Assembly (NCBI GenBank): GCA_024195265.1
Contig: JAJLRJ010000009.1
Span: 7,696,791 to 7,760,790 of the forward strand
Origin: Dendrophyllia cribrosa
Lineage: Eukaryota > Cnidaria > Anthozoa > Scleractinia > Dendrophylliidae
Direction: 5' to 3'
Length of the DNA stretch: 64,000 nt
The notes below the pieces were generated by a model that ran no database searches, was not told the origin of the DNA, and saw only the letters and a list, made by a program, of their open reading frames with translations. Below are positions 52,057-63,319 of this stretch, piece after piece. Position numbers and translations under genes: made by a program. Position 1 is the first letter of the stretch, and every line of letters starts with the position of its first letter.

Positions 52057-53681
52057 CTGAAAACGGTAAGCAAACAACAATTCTGTCACAGTTTCAATGT
52101 CTGAAATTAATGTAAAACCTCATGTACATGACTTCAATATTATTATTGATGTACACCAAAATTTTAGGATGGGTGATCATCGCTGGGTACAAATAGCACT
52201 GAGAACATACTTCAAACAACAACTTATTCTCCACATAATACAATATCATACAATATACACACATGAATTAAAGCATGGTTAAGGGCCACCAAATTTTCCG
52301 CAAACTTCAAAAAAGTAAATAATTTATTCTGGCGGAAAAAGAGCAATTTGAGATTTAGAATTAAAAAAATAACCCCAGAAGATATCTCTGGAGCAGTATA
52401 GTAAATGAAAAAGATGTTGGAAAGTGGACCATGGCGAAACTATAACCTTCGGCAAGGATCCTTTGGAAATGCATGAACATCCAAGTCTAATCCTATTAAT
52501 ATCAGAACAAATTATTATAAAGTGCAGCGGCGCAGCATTTGTGTGAGCTATTTTTTTTTAAAAGTTGGTCCTAGGCTGGGTTGTTAAGTGGCCCCCCAGA
52601 ACAACCCGCAGGGATTATAAATAGTATTTTGTGAAGAAAACAGGCAATTATGCTCTATGCATATGGCGGGGACAAAACAGCTGTGCATTGCCATGGGGTA
52701 AACTTAAGTAATTAATAAAAGTCAAAGGCTCAACCTACCCTTGTAAAAAAGGTACTGAGATCCCGGCGGGATCCCGGCGCGGATCCCACCGGGAAATTGG
52801 CCGCAGGGATCCCGGTGGCCATTTTACTTGGGTATAAGCCAACCTTTAATACATAACAAATTTCAGAACCTCCCCTCTCCCATGCATTTTGCTCCAGCGA
52901 CCACCCCCCTCCCCATCCTCTGCATCCAACTCCCCAACCCTCCCTCTTCCAATGCTGTCCCCCCCCCTCTTCCAACGCCCCCCCTCCCCCACTGTTCCAA
53001 TGCCGTCTCCATGGGCAGAGGCAGGTGACCATTACCTACCGCATTTAATTTGGAATGGACAAAATATATATATGTTAAGCAAGCCTTTAGAATTATCAAG
53101 AAAAGAAAGTGAAAATTGGCATATTTGTCCCCGTCTGCTACAACTCTTTCAAAGCTACCATATGTGTATTCACAAGTTAAAAAGAAGGAAAGTTCTTCTA
53201 ATCTGGACTCATCCAAAAGTTAAGGCAAACTTTAAGTCAACAATTTAGAAGTGTTTTCCCTCAGTTTTCCTTTAGTCACCGATTAGAGCATAATAATTGT
53301 TCATAACAGATTTCTCATCTTTGAGAAATAGAGCCAGGATTCTTTAAGGTGGAAAACACAAGGATGTAAAATCCCCTGGGATACACAGAGGGCAGGTTAA
53401 TGTCCGATCCCAGGGATTCAAACAGAGCAAATGCCCAACTAATGCCTGGGGGGGAATTGGGCACCGCTGGAATTGACGGATGCATTAATTAACCCCAAGC
53501 TGTTTAATGAAACAGTCTGGTTACTCACCATCATGCTCATTATAGGAGCCACTATCCAGAGACTTGTTACAAGAAGGTTTGTTGTTGCATGTAAAACAAC
53601 GCTTATGATACTTTCGAGTGCCTGCCTTTACTTCCTCAGCCATATAGACCCTGTCTTTACAACGTGGACATCTGTCAGCAT
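51959..53681 (-). CDS. CRIP-family LIM protein (copy 2), 5' end missing
   Basis: Two exons are seen on the minus strand, 53529-53681 then 51959-52056, joined in phase 1 with donor GATG|GTGAGT and acceptor TTTTCAG. It encodes [22 protein letters not shown], an unusually spaced second finger, then [19 protein letters not shown] and ALHLTGK. The upstream exon boundary (CTATCAG) is phase 1 with no Met in frame before the LIM domain, so a start exon must lie further upstream (higher coordinates). I could not identify it. The altered zinc spacing C-x2-C-x5-C is unlike the other two copies. Confidence 0.85.
52057..53528 (-). other. Intron of LIM copy 2
   Basis: No exon seen. Holds a GGGATCCCGG-rich block (52770-52815), a CCCC/TCCAA-rich low-complexity stretch at 52870-53015 that gives spurious Pro-rich frames, and a CCCAGGGATT..GCCTGGGG block at 53375-53465. 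Confidence 0.5.
53529..53681 (-). CDS. LIM copy 2, penultimate exon
   Basis: 153 nt, phase 1 at both ends. It encodes the first zinc finger (CPRC..H) and the start of the second. The ligand string is [20 protein letters not shown]: five residues, not two, separate the third and fourth Cys of the string, compared with [10 protein letters not shown] in copy 1 and [10 protein letters not shown] in copy 3. Confidence 0.88.
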
Positions 53682-54086
53682 CTGATAGAAATAAAAAGTA
53701 TTAAAAGAAATGTAACTGCAGGTCACTGCTCATTTCATGAAGTTACAATTCTGTCAGACTTAAATCTACAGAAGCAATATTGCAGGGTTTAAGGAAACTA
53801 AATGTTGACAGCATTTAGCCATTTTGGGGCAGGTGAAACTCAGGACTACATGAAACATTATGTACAATTAATTTTGTACTTGCCCTGAAGCGATTTGACA
53901 CTTACCTGATCAAGTGGGCAAATGTTGGCTGTGCTTAATCATGGTGCTTTACATTTTGTCAAAAGTTCCAGAAATTTTGATTTGGTGGTAAATGGTAAAT
54001 GCTTTTTTGGTTCGCCCCTGACTTTTAAATTACCAGAATAAAAAACAGAACTTCTAAAAAGGTATATAAATAATCCCGTTTTTCTG

Positions 54087-54290
54087 TCCCAAATGGATTT
54101 TAATGTTCCATTGACACATTGCTTGTTTTCCTTACTGAAAGGAAGGACTAAAACTTCTTGTTGATCTGATTGGATAGTCCCAAATGGATTTTCGTGTTCC
54201 ATTGACAATTTCTCATTTTCCTTACCAAAAGGTAGGACTATTAACTTCCTGTTCCTCGGTTGGAACCTCCCGAATGGATTTCCATATTAA
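54087..54290 (-). repeat. About 90-bp tandem repeat, nearly three units
   Basis: CCAAATGGATTTT(A/C) with GTTCCATTGACA and TTTTCCTTAC recurs at about 54089, 54179 and 54268. The reading frame shifts between units, so the open frame across it is not a repeated protein. Confidence 0.7.
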
Positions 54291-54297
54291 TTGAAAC

Positions 54298-54716
54298 ATG
54301 ATAATAATAATAATTAGAGACTTATATAGCGCACATATCACAATGTCTCATGGCGCTTTACATAGTTACACTTATGAGAATGAAATCAGATGTCAACTTA
54401 TGGCAGTCGCTATCGGTCTATTGTTGATCTCATCTCCCCCACCCTCAGTGCCATACATTGTTCATGGTTGGGGTGGTCACAGCCAGAGTTTTGTTACGTC
54501 CTCAGTGGTTCTTTTACGTCCCCATCGGAGACGGGACCGCCATTTCTACATAGTCATCTGAGCCACGTGAAGGTCTATTACCATTTGCAGATGTCATTGT
54601 AAAGGTAGCACCTTCGTCCTCAGTTATTTTAAGACCCTGAGCATTGGTCCGGTCGGGATTCGAACCCACGACCTCACGCTCTGCAGACTGGCGCTCTATC
54701 GACTGAGCTAACCAGA
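54298..54716 (-). mobile_element. tRNA-derived SINE
   Basis: On the minus strand it starts with a tRNA-like head. The A-box region is TAGCTCAGTCGATAGAGC and the B box is GGTTCGAATCC, an exact RNA polymerase III match. The anticodon stem does not pair, so it is not a working tRNA. The body ends GTGCGCTATATAAG followed by an ATTATTATT tail. A 3' fragment of the same family is at 17175-17270. Confidence 0.85.
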
Positions 54717-54719
54717 AGA

Positions 54720-56340
54720 AGGATAGTTTTCCTTACCATTTTCTGCAGTGAGGATGGTGAAGAAATGTTTAATAGCTTTTGTCAGTAATAAAATAAAAAA
54801 CAAAGAAAATATAAAAAGTTATGTTAAATTTCACAGTTATTTTAATTTTTTGCAGGCTGTCAACTCCCCAAATATTATCAGGATTGGTACAAAACGTGGA
54901 CCCCTTCTGGAACCCGGGCCTTCTTTTTTCCCAGAAATGCACAGATGACTGTTGAAATCTACCTGAAATGGCTTAACTTCTTTGAAGTTAGGATGAAAAC
55001 AGAAAAATAGCATTTAAGTGAAGCAAATAAAAATGGCAAAGAATCAAACGACCTAATGTGGTGTGAACCCTTAGAGTGACAAACATCATCTTGCCAAAAA
55101 AACTGTGTCTGATTAATAACCAAATTGTCTGTAAAATAAGAAACACATTTCATAAATTGAGGTACGCTTGGTCAGTGTTCTTTACGGTTCTAATATTCCA
55201 GCCACTAGTGTGTTTTCTTTTTCTTGCCTCTATATGGTGCTATGTCGCTTTTAAGAACATTTCACACAAATCTAATACACATATATGTGTATTACATGTA
55301 TTACATTATATGAAGTCAGGACAGGGTAAAGATGTTTGAATTTTTGGTGAGGAAACCAGATAGGGGTCCAAAAGGGGTTTCAGAAAGGTGGGCCCATGTT
55401 TTGTACCAACCCATGTAACCAGTGAGATGCAACTTAGAGTTTGTGGGAGTAGAAATTTGCAAATTCAGTTTAATTTAACCAGTAAAAAGTTTTGCTAGTG
55501 TATTGAAATTGTGGTAGGGGAATTTTTATAAAATTTATTTTTTCTTTGGGGGGCATTTGTTCATACCACCAAAATATATGATTTGTACTCTTCTACTTTA
55601 AAAGGAGTGAATTTTAATATGTAGACAAAGAATTCAGACAATTTGCAAAAGAATCCAGGAAAATTTTTCTCGAAGGCACCCCAAAGAACGATAAAATTAA
55701 TATATTCAAAAGCGAAAAATGCACTTTGACGTCATCAACTATTTCATAAACAAAGGTTTTGAATAATTGTAAAAAAAAAAACAGTAGGTAGCGGAGAAAC
55801 ATCAAATTGCTATTATAACACTTTTAAATAAGTTTGCGTCTTAAATTCAGAGCATTTGCAAAAGACTTGCTAAAGTCAACATCCATCCTTTTATAGCTTA
55901 GCAGTTCGAATCTTCGATCAGATGATAAACTGTAACTTTGTATATAGCTAAGTCGATGTAATTTCTCCGCTCCACTTGGTTTTGTCTGATCTTTTAAAAC
56001 CTGCGTGAATATGGCTCGCTCTGTGCAGTTTATTTACGACACAGAGTTAAAATGACACGAACTTTCGCATGAAAATGCTCACAAACTGTCAGGAATGAAC
56101 ATTCCTTCTCATTTTCACGGTATCTGTTATCGAGTGTTGAAGAGACGGCCTCGTGCTTGTGAGATTATATTATAGTCATCACAAACGTCAAGTATTTCTT
56201 ACTCATGATCACAAGTGCTACTCACTTGCGCCGCTATCGAGAGAAAATTGACCTATAAAATGTATCAGTATTATTAATTTAAAGGACCGGTCACATGCAC
56301 AAGGGGTTTAACACAGAAAACGACTACGAATTTAGTTTAC
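54720..56340. other. No supported gene
   Basis: A+T-rich. It should contain the missing 5' exon and promoter of LIM copy 2 (minus strand), but no exon could be fixed. A splice-donor-like site on the minus strand at about 54733 (GAAAATG|GTAAGG) would join in frame with the 53681 acceptor, yet no Met opens that frame. Confidence 0.4.
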
Positions 56341-56660
56341 CCGGAATTTGTTAATGGCGGGGCGTTGGTTTTCAACAGACGCAAAAAAGCAATCAACACG
56401 CAAGCAATTTATCGACTACTTTCATTCTTTTTACATTCTTTTAACGCGAGGTACGTATAAAGGGTCATGGTTCAACTTACCAGACATACTGCAACTGGAA
56501 TCCGATCTTCTTGGAAGAAATATGGGTTTTCGTTCGCTTGTCTGGAGAAACGTTCGACACTTCAGGACGTCGAGATTCCACGCATATATCAGGAGTCAAA
56601 GATTCAAGCGTTACATGGCGAGCGCCCACGAAACGTAGCTACAATAGGTAAGTGTGGGAT
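56341..56660 (+). other. Unassigned open stretch ending in a donor-like site
   Basis: An open frame (56348-56638) begins after a Met reading MAGRWFSTDAKK. A strong donor-like ATAG|GTAAGT follows at 56648, outside that frame. No family was recognised. It could be a non-coding first exon or chance; confidence in a gene is low. Confidence 0.2.
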
Positions 56661-56702
56661 CGCGCGTCACGCTTTTCTGTGTCTGTCACGCATAAAAAAA
56701 CT

Positions 56703-56930
56703 AAGGAGCTGTTACATGAAGCAATTTTTTCCTCCAACTTCCAACGCAATGCTGACGAGAGCTGTTCCGACACAAAATGCCAATGAAATTGCGCGTGTAA
56801 TACCCCCTCTTCTCATCTTCTCTCGCAACTTTGCGTGGCAGGTTGCTGCAACTTACTTGTCTCGCAATGCTGTCGTCAGCGTTGCGTTGCATGTCGCAAT
56901 AAAAAATTGCCTCGTATAACAGCACCTTTT
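56703..56930. mobile_element. MITE with AAGGAGCTGTTAC ends
   Basis: The left end AAGGAGCTGTTACATGAAGC and inverted right AAAAGGTGCTGTTATACGAG share most bases. AGCAATTTTTT and CAACGCAATGCTGACGA inside are also inverted. Confidence 0.75.
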
Positions 56931-57017
56931 TAAAACATTAGTGGGGGATAATGTAAGTTTAACTTTCTTCCTTAATTCAAAAGAAGAAATGGCCATTTGA
57001 GAGTCAATTTTAAACAC

Positions 57018-57023
57018 TTTATT
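57018..57023 (-). terminator. Polyadenylation signal of LIM copy 3
   Basis: AATAAA on the minus strand, 118 nt downstream of the stop codon at 57141. Confidence 0.6.
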
Positions 57024-57140
57024 TATGAGTTACACAACTAAAGATTGCAAGGAACTTTAAGCAAAGACAAGTTCTTCAGATGGCTAAATTTCTTGAACTA
57101 AATCACACACCAAACAAATGGACGGATCCGGCAAAGATCT

Positions 57141-57235
57141 CTACTGTGTCCGAGTAAGAGCACCAGCACCACCGCCAAAGCCGTATCCTTTAGGACCAAA
57201 CTTTGCACCATAGCATGACTTGCAGTAGATCTCAC
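57141..57235 (-). CDS. LIM copy 3, exon 2
   Basis: 95 nt: completes Gly, then [20 protein letters not shown] and the Gly/Ala tail to TAG. Same size and phase as copy 1 exon 2. Confidence 0.93.
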
Positions 57236-58553
57236 CTGCAAAATACAGATTTGTTAAAAACAACAAGTGTGCATTCGACGCTTAAAGGGGCTATGTCACC
57301 ATTTTTAGCTTTACTTTAAAAAGTCAAAATACATCTTTATATCAGTGAAAACCCACAAATAATAGTCCAGTTTTGTTTCAAATTATTCTACTAGTGCTCT
57401 AAAAGTAAAAATAGGTATCTTGGGCTGCAGATGGCCAGGATGGAAATGGATTGTATCTTGAAAAAATTGGGCCAATTTTTTCAAGTTTATCGCTTGTGTC
57501 TTAGAAAATTCGCTAAAACTCCGATTATGGTTTATTTTCTCTGCTGAAATTCACTTGATATCTTCCTGTTAGTGTTCTTTAAGCATTTCGTGTACGACAA
57601 AGGTACTTAGTTTTAATTTGGGACGGTTTTGACCCGAAAACCTCAAAATCACCATGACATAGCTCCTTTAAGCCTGGTTCACACGTGCGACGCAAAGTCA
57701 AATGCAAATGCAGGCGCAAACGCAAGCGCGGTCACACGTGGTACGCAAACGCAAGGAACGTAAGATACGCAGGCGCAGTTGAAGTTATCTTCCAAGATGG
57801 CGGACAACGCTGAGTTTTTGGCAGCAGGTATGGTTTCTCTGATTCTCGCATATCGGCTGCTAAAGGAACGGCACAGGATATTTCCTCACACTCTCTGCCA
57901 GTTTCTCGTCTGCTTTAATCGTGGAGGACGCCATCTTGATTTCAACTTCAACCGCGGTGGCTTGGAACAAGTGCTTTTCACCTTGCGTTTGCGCTTGCAT
58001 TTGCGTCGAGCCCGGTTCACACGTGTGAAACGCAAACGCAAGTGCAAATGCAAATGCAAGGAAATGAAAATTTTTCCATTCCTTGCGTTTGCATTTGCAC
58101 TTGCGTTTGCATTTTGCGTTGCCCCGGTTCACACGTATTTTCCTTGCGTTCGCGCTTGCACTTGCATTTGCATTTGCGTCGCACGTGTGAACCAGGCTTT
58201 ACAGGAGGGGATGTGGCTAATAATTTTGCAGTTATTTTTTTATTGGAAATGTTAATATTATGTAAACACGGCCTTAGTTTTAGGCATTTTAAAAATGATG
58301 GGGTTGTTCGCAACTTTCGGTTACCCCCCCTCCCAACTGAGTAGTTTAGTCATGCGATACGATACTGGGAAAGTAAAATGTTCCTACCGTCATTCATATT
58401 GAGGTTTGTGCTGTCCAATTTTTTGGGACAATCTTTACACGAGAAACACTCTTTATGCCAGAAACCGCCATCTGTGTCCTTCCTCTCTTCAGCTTGGTAC
58501 ACCGTTTTGTCGCATCTCTTGCATTTATTTCCACCGCCAAATTTAGGAGGCAT
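57141..58553 (-). CDS. CRIP-family LIM protein (copy 3)
   Basis: Two exons, 58388-58553 then 57141-57235, joined in phase 1 with donor GACG|GTAGGA and acceptor TTTTGCAG. The 86-residue product starts [10 protein letters not shown]. Zinc ligands are CKRC, WHKEC, SCKDC and YCKSC, and the tail is [19 protein letters not shown]. The start is preferred over an upstream in-frame Met because MPPK matches copy 1 and the upstream residues are unlike the family. The intron holds two repeat elements (57283-57670 and 57671-58200). Confidence 0.93.
57283..57670 (+). mobile_element. Dispersed repeat, GGGGCTATGTC family, intronic copy
   Basis: TTAAAGGGGCTATGTCACC at the left and, inverted, TTAAAGGAGCTATGTCATGG at the right show short terminal inverted repeats, so it is a MITE-like element of about 388 bp. 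See 45062-45450 and 34385-34625 for relatives. Confidence 0.78.
57671..58200. mobile_element. MITE with GCCTGGTTCACACGTG ends
   Basis: AAGCCTGGTTCACACGTGCG at the left is inverted at the right (CGCACGTGTGAACCAGGCTT). The interior is a patchwork of GCAAATGCAAGCGCAAACGC-type hexamers in both orientations and three further CCCGGTTCACACGT copies, suggesting nested or repeated insertion. It abuts the previous repeat. Confidence 0.85.
58388..58553 (-). CDS. LIM copy 3, exon 1
   Basis: 166 nt from ATG (58551-58553). It carries CKRC, then [11 protein letters not shown] and [12 protein letters not shown], so the standard C-x2-C-x17-H-x2-C-x2-C-x2-C arrangement is kept. Confidence 0.93.
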
Positions 58554-58761
58554 TGTGATGTCTGTCAACATGTACAGATCAAATGGCAATTTTTTTAAAA
58601 ATATATTGTCATTAAAAAGGGACACTGATATATCGCCAAATACCACCAAAAACTGATATAAAACTTAATTGGTTAAAAAGAGTCTTTAGAGCAAACCAGA
58701 AGCAGTAGTTTCGAGATAAAGTGCAGGATTACAAGGATGGAAGTAAATTACATTTTCGCCA

Positions 58762-58799
<38 letters not shown>

Positions 58800-59111
58800 A
58801 CTCCCCCAAAATACCTATACGGGTATGTGCCGCCCAACGGGGTCGTGATTTGGGGACTCCTGATCTAGAACGGGGTATCCATTTTAGAGACGTTCCCTAG
58901 AACGGGATATAATATTTCGAACGCACGAAAGCTTCAGATTATCAGCAGCCATTTTTTCTAAAACGGCGTATTAAAAATTGACCTATTTCTAGAACGGGTA
59001 TCATTTTGAGTGCAAATTCTTTCTAAAACGGGGTCCAAATTTGGAGAGCCGGGCGGCTCATACCCACCCAAAATATACCTGAGTACCCCCCCCCCCCCCC
59101 CCCCCCCCCCC
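58762..59111. mobile_element. Poly-G/poly-C-capped inverted-repeat element
   Basis: 37 consecutive G (58762-58798) then TACTC at the left; GAGTA then 26 C (59086-59111) at the right. GGGTATGTGCCGCCC at the left pairs with GGGCGGCTCATACCC at the right. The interior repeats CTAGAACGGG(G/A)TAT several times. Same architecture as 38017-38431. Confidence 0.85.
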
Positions 59112-61080
59112 GGGCATTTTCGTGACAGATCACGAAATTAGACTTTTTTTAGCTGTTATTTAGTCTCTTTTTTCATCTCTTTTGACGATTTTTCTTCGTA
59201 TTTCAAAGCCGCGACAACAAGCAAGCTCCTGGCCATAATCGATAATCACGAAAACACGATATATCAGCGTCCCTTTAAAGGTCAGGGAAACTGGAGTAGA
59301 AAAAATTTCATGATGGGATTTTGGAATTAATTAAAATCAAATCAGTGATTTGAGGAGCAAGTATTGAATCCCCATCCTTCAATATTTTTTATAATTTTGT
59401 CCATGCTCAATGTTCAGGTTGACTGATGTGGAACCGCGCTGAAGAAGGTAAAGTATTGTGATAATGTCTGTTTCGGCACATTAGCACCTACTCATCGAAC
59501 ACATAAGGATCTAAATTTGGTTTTTAAAGTTTCTATTTTTGTATAAACAAACAAAAACTGATTTGTAAAATAACCAAGCCGTAGTTTATTTTAATGGACA
59601 AACTTTAGAATTTCATCCACACCCATTTCATGTTCCGTCGGGTCAAACGATTCGATGAATGGTAAATAATCGGCAGTTTGGGAAATTTACGAAAATTCTC
59701 TCGATCGCTGGCACTCCCGCAGTTATCTTTGTAATTTCAAAATATAAAGAGCAATAAACAGTTTACACTTTCTAGGCGTTACGATAAATAAAAGCAGTCA
59801 TTCGCAAACCAAGTTTCGACTATAGTTGCACACAATTGTAATTTGTTCTGACTGTTCGTCGAATTTAGCACACAAATCGGAGAGGCAACTGCAACAAGTA
59901 CCTCATGTTTTATAGAGTAATAAATTAGGACGTTTTTTGATGGTAAGAACCACAGAGAGCTGTCATTTTCTTTGCAAAAGAGAACAGTGCAGATTGTTTA
60001 GGTGAATGTTGCCGCCCCAAGTCTGACGCAGAATATGGGTCAACTTATTGGGAACATGTTAGCTTCGTGCGAGTGTGTCAAAATTCGTAATTTCTCCGTC
60101 GAAAATGAGCAGGTTTTTCATCAGAAAGCTAAAGAAAACAATGAAAATAATAAAATTAGCTTATAGCCCTTTACTCACCTTCAACCGTGCAGAAAGGAGC
60201 TCAAACAGACAATTAGATCCTGGCCACAACTAAACAGACGTCCACTTAGAATGCGGCACACTGCGATGTGATCTCGGAGAAAGTCAGACCTAATTGATTT
60301 TCTTTTGTGCTTAACAATATTAATTGATGATGCGGATCGGAGAATATAGTTGTTTATCAACAAATATCAGTTTAATACCTTATAAAATTCTCCCTACTAA
60401 CGTAATCTTGCAAGTGATCTTTTAGATAGAAAAATGACTTGAATGCCGGAAACGACAATTACTGACACGTTCGACTAAAAGCTATATAAGGAGCCTGTGC
60501 AACACATTGTCTGTTTCCCAGAATTTTCCAGAAGAAAAAAAATAAGCTCTTCAGTTATCCACTAAATCTTTCTTGTACTACAAATCCTTAAAAGATCCCT
60601 CTCATTTCGCTTTTGGCATTAATTAAATGCAGAATTGAAAGACATACCTCAGAGTTTGCTTATGACTGACACTCGGGTCACAGCTCAGTGCCTCTCACGT
60701 GTTTAGAATTTTTGTACATATAAGGTGATGTTATATTACTCAGGGAATTGACTAGACTCTTCTTTCTTTTAGATGGAGATCATTAGTTTTGTCTAAGGAC
60801 CTCTATGCTGCTGTTAAAATGCAAAAAAGGCTTGGGAGCTCCAAAGTCACATTGGGGTACTAAGTTGGGGATCACGGTGGGGGTGGGGAGAGGGACGGTT
60901 TAGTTTTTTAAACAGTTAAAAGAAACACGCGCGCGTATTTACTCTGTAATGTCACAGAAAACTAATTGACAATACATAAAGAAATATTCAGGTAAATAGT
61001 ACACGTCTGCACGCAGGCAAACGGTTTCGCCGTTTGTGGAACCCGACTGTACGCCAGCTACGCAGCCAGTAGCCGGATTA
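59112..61080. other. No recognisable feature
   Basis: Plain A+T-rich sequence. No exon, element ends or tandem array recognised. A CGCGCGCG-like short motif at 60930 is isolated. Confidence 0.4.
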
Positions 61081-61082
61081 CC

Positions 61083-62010
61083 AGTGTAATGTAATGTAAT
61101 GTAAAACCTTTATTTAGACACGATTAGTGATTAATAAAGCTTATGGGGTCGTGTATAACTGAACTATGAAAGTATAACAAAACGAAATATGTCATATGTG
61201 TTAAAATTTATACCTACAATTAGCTGCAAAAGTAGTTGAGACACTTTCATTCACAAGTGCTTTTTTGGAAGAAGTGCACCATTGCTACCTTTCCTTACCC
61301 CTCCCCCCTCATCAATGTTGTTTTGTGACCGGCGCCATGTCCAAAACTTTGGCTAAACAACATTGAACGGGGGAGGGGGGGGGGGGGGGGGGGGGGTTGT
61401 GAGGGAAATATATTGTTCTTTTGTTTTTCGAGGCATCATTTTTTATAAAAGTGAGTGTTTTTTGTCAGAGTGTCTCAACAGTTTTGCAGCTAATTGTAGC
61501 TATAGAATAATAAAAATATTTGTTTAAAAGTTAAAATTAAATACAATGTAGTTAAAAAAGTTAAGAAAATTCGACTGATATTCATATAGCATTAGTAATT
61601 TTTGTAATAGCAAAGTATTGTTAGAAATATACAAAGTCATCATTGTGCTTAGGCTTGCACTGGTTTGAGCCTGTAGTGTTGAATTTGAAGCTAAGGAATT
61701 CAGCCGATTTTAAAAGACGGTTATTAAAACTTCTTAAACTGGTAGATAATTTTAAAATGTTTAAAATTCTGTTCCACAAAACAGATGCTCTGTAGTGGAT
61801 CGAGTTTTTCAAAAAAGAGGAATTAAATCTTTTTACGATGACGTTATTTTCTTCTCTGGATCTAAGATTTACGTGTTCAAAATGTTTAACTAATAAGCTA
61901 TTCATACAGTCTGGGACCATGTTATTAAATATTTTGTACGCTAATTTCATTAAGCTTAATTTGTACGTAGTGAAGTAAATCTGTTCCCCAAGGCCTTAGA
62001 AATTCGTACT
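61083..62010 (-). mobile_element. LINE 3' fragment (non-LTR retrotransposon)
   Basis: The open stretch 61621-61950 on the minus strand reads KLAYKIFNNMVP, then HYRASVLWNRI and LRSFNNRLLK. That follows the conserved C-terminus of many LINE reverse-transcriptase proteins (Y-x-I-x-N, ..GAxLWN.., ..SFKxxLK). Downstream at 61083-61106 lies a TTACA-type short tandem tail, typical of CR1/L2-like LINEs. The MITE at 61214-61499 is nested in the 3' UTR. The upstream part is missing or frameshifted. Confidence 0.6.
61214..61499. mobile_element. MITE with poly-G tract, nested in LINE
   Basis: CTACAATTAGCTGCAAAAGT at the left is inverted at the right (TTTTGCAGCTAATTGTAG), with GTTGAGACACT / AGTGTCTCAAC also inverted. 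Internal CCCCTCCCCCCTCATCAATG pairs with CATTGAACGGGGGAGGGG followed by a 22-G run (61375-61396). Confidence 0.82.
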
Positions 62011-62463
62011 GTAAATTGGAGTTTTCTAAAGTAAATTGTAGCCTCAACTTTCGTAACATCGGAAAATTTAGCGCCTTTTGTTTTCGGGGAGATAAAAAGA
62101 TGTCGTGTTGGGGACAAAATAAGCTCATGCAGCTAGGATTTTCGGAAAGGTGCAAGCAGCTAGGAAATTCTACCGCTGAAATATTCAGTTTCCACAGCGG
62201 TTTCCTTTAAAGGCAATAAAATAATATGGAAAACACTGGAAAACAGTACAACGCCATTCCAAGCGTTTTCCTAACCATTCCTCGTTGGGTGCCCTAAGGC
62301 TGAGTTGCGAGTAGAGCAAGAAAATCACCTGAATACCGATAAGGTAAATTGGCCACCCATGGGGTTAGGGTTAGAGTAAGCGCTCGAAACGTCATGTTTC
62401 ACTCTCCCGCCGACACAGCACCACAGTTTGTTTAGAAACGGCCTTTGAAACGAGTAGATCCGT

Positions 62464-62557
62464 GGGACCCTACCCAACCTCGTTCCCAGGATCTCTCTTC
62501 TTCCCTCCCCTGGAGCGAGAGAGAGAGAGACCCTGGCTCAGGCTGGTCACGTGTCTC
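62464..62557 (-). repeat. CTCGTTCCCAGG repeat, copy 1
   Basis: Inverted relative to 63320-63414. Shared blocks are GGGACCCTACCC(A/C), CTCGTTCCCAGG, GAGAGAGAGAGACCCTGGCT and CAGGCTGGTCACGTGTCT. Confidence 0.8.
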
Positions 62558-63319
62558 GTGGACAATTATTATCCTAAGGAGGGGTAGACAGTATTTGTAA
62601 CGTTGCCTTGTTTTCTGTACAGTGGCAAGGCTCGTGCTGTGCGCGACGGTTGTTGTTACAGCTGTGGCTGTGAAATAAATTATGTTCCATGTTCCATAAC
62701 CTCTTGTTGAAAATAGGAATCTGTATTGCAAGATATATATAAAAGACGTAAAAAATCTCTGTGATAGCAAGACCCGGAATAAAACAGATAAAACATCCCA
62801 GGCTTTTATATCGTCAACCGAATAGGGATGTTAGAAATCTCTTTGGCCGTGAAAAGTGCTTCAATTTTGCTGTTTATGTTATGCCTGCCGTTTATAACTC
62901 AATAAATAGAAGGACAAAAGATCCTGACGACTTATAATTTTCGAACTGAACATAATATGAACAAAATCCTAAAATTGAAATAACGAAGGTTCAGTCAAAC
63001 GATTCAAACGAAAGCGAATAAACAATACGCAAGGATAAAATTGTTGCTCAAAAATTCACAATTGCGGTAAATCTTCAAATTCAATTGCGGTAAATCTTCA
63101 AGCGCCGTGACAATTCCTCTGATCCTAAAGCAACTTACACTTTCAGAACCAGACCATGTGGATATGTTTTCGAAGTCTGAGGATGACCGCCGCTTCACAT
63201 TTTTCGCGAGCCGCCGAACGCTTTTTCATTTGTTTCGCAATGCCCAACTAGAGCAGACAAATTTCACACTTTGCCGCCCCTCCCCCGTGTCCTTTAATTG
63301 GAATCTCCCAGATTCTGGG

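Noticed and set aside
54650..54716. tRNA gene on the minus strand
   Set aside because: A and B boxes match, but the anticodon stem cannot pair and the sequence continues into a SINE body with an ATT-rich tail.
56348..56919. Two overlapping open frames with a following GTAAGT
   Set aside because: No family signature; the second runs into the MITE at 56703-56930. Kept only as a low-confidence unassigned stretch.
57779..58313. Cys/Lys/Arg-rich open frames on both strands
   Set aside because: Translations of the GCAAATGCAAGCGCAA patchwork inside the MITE at 57671-58200.
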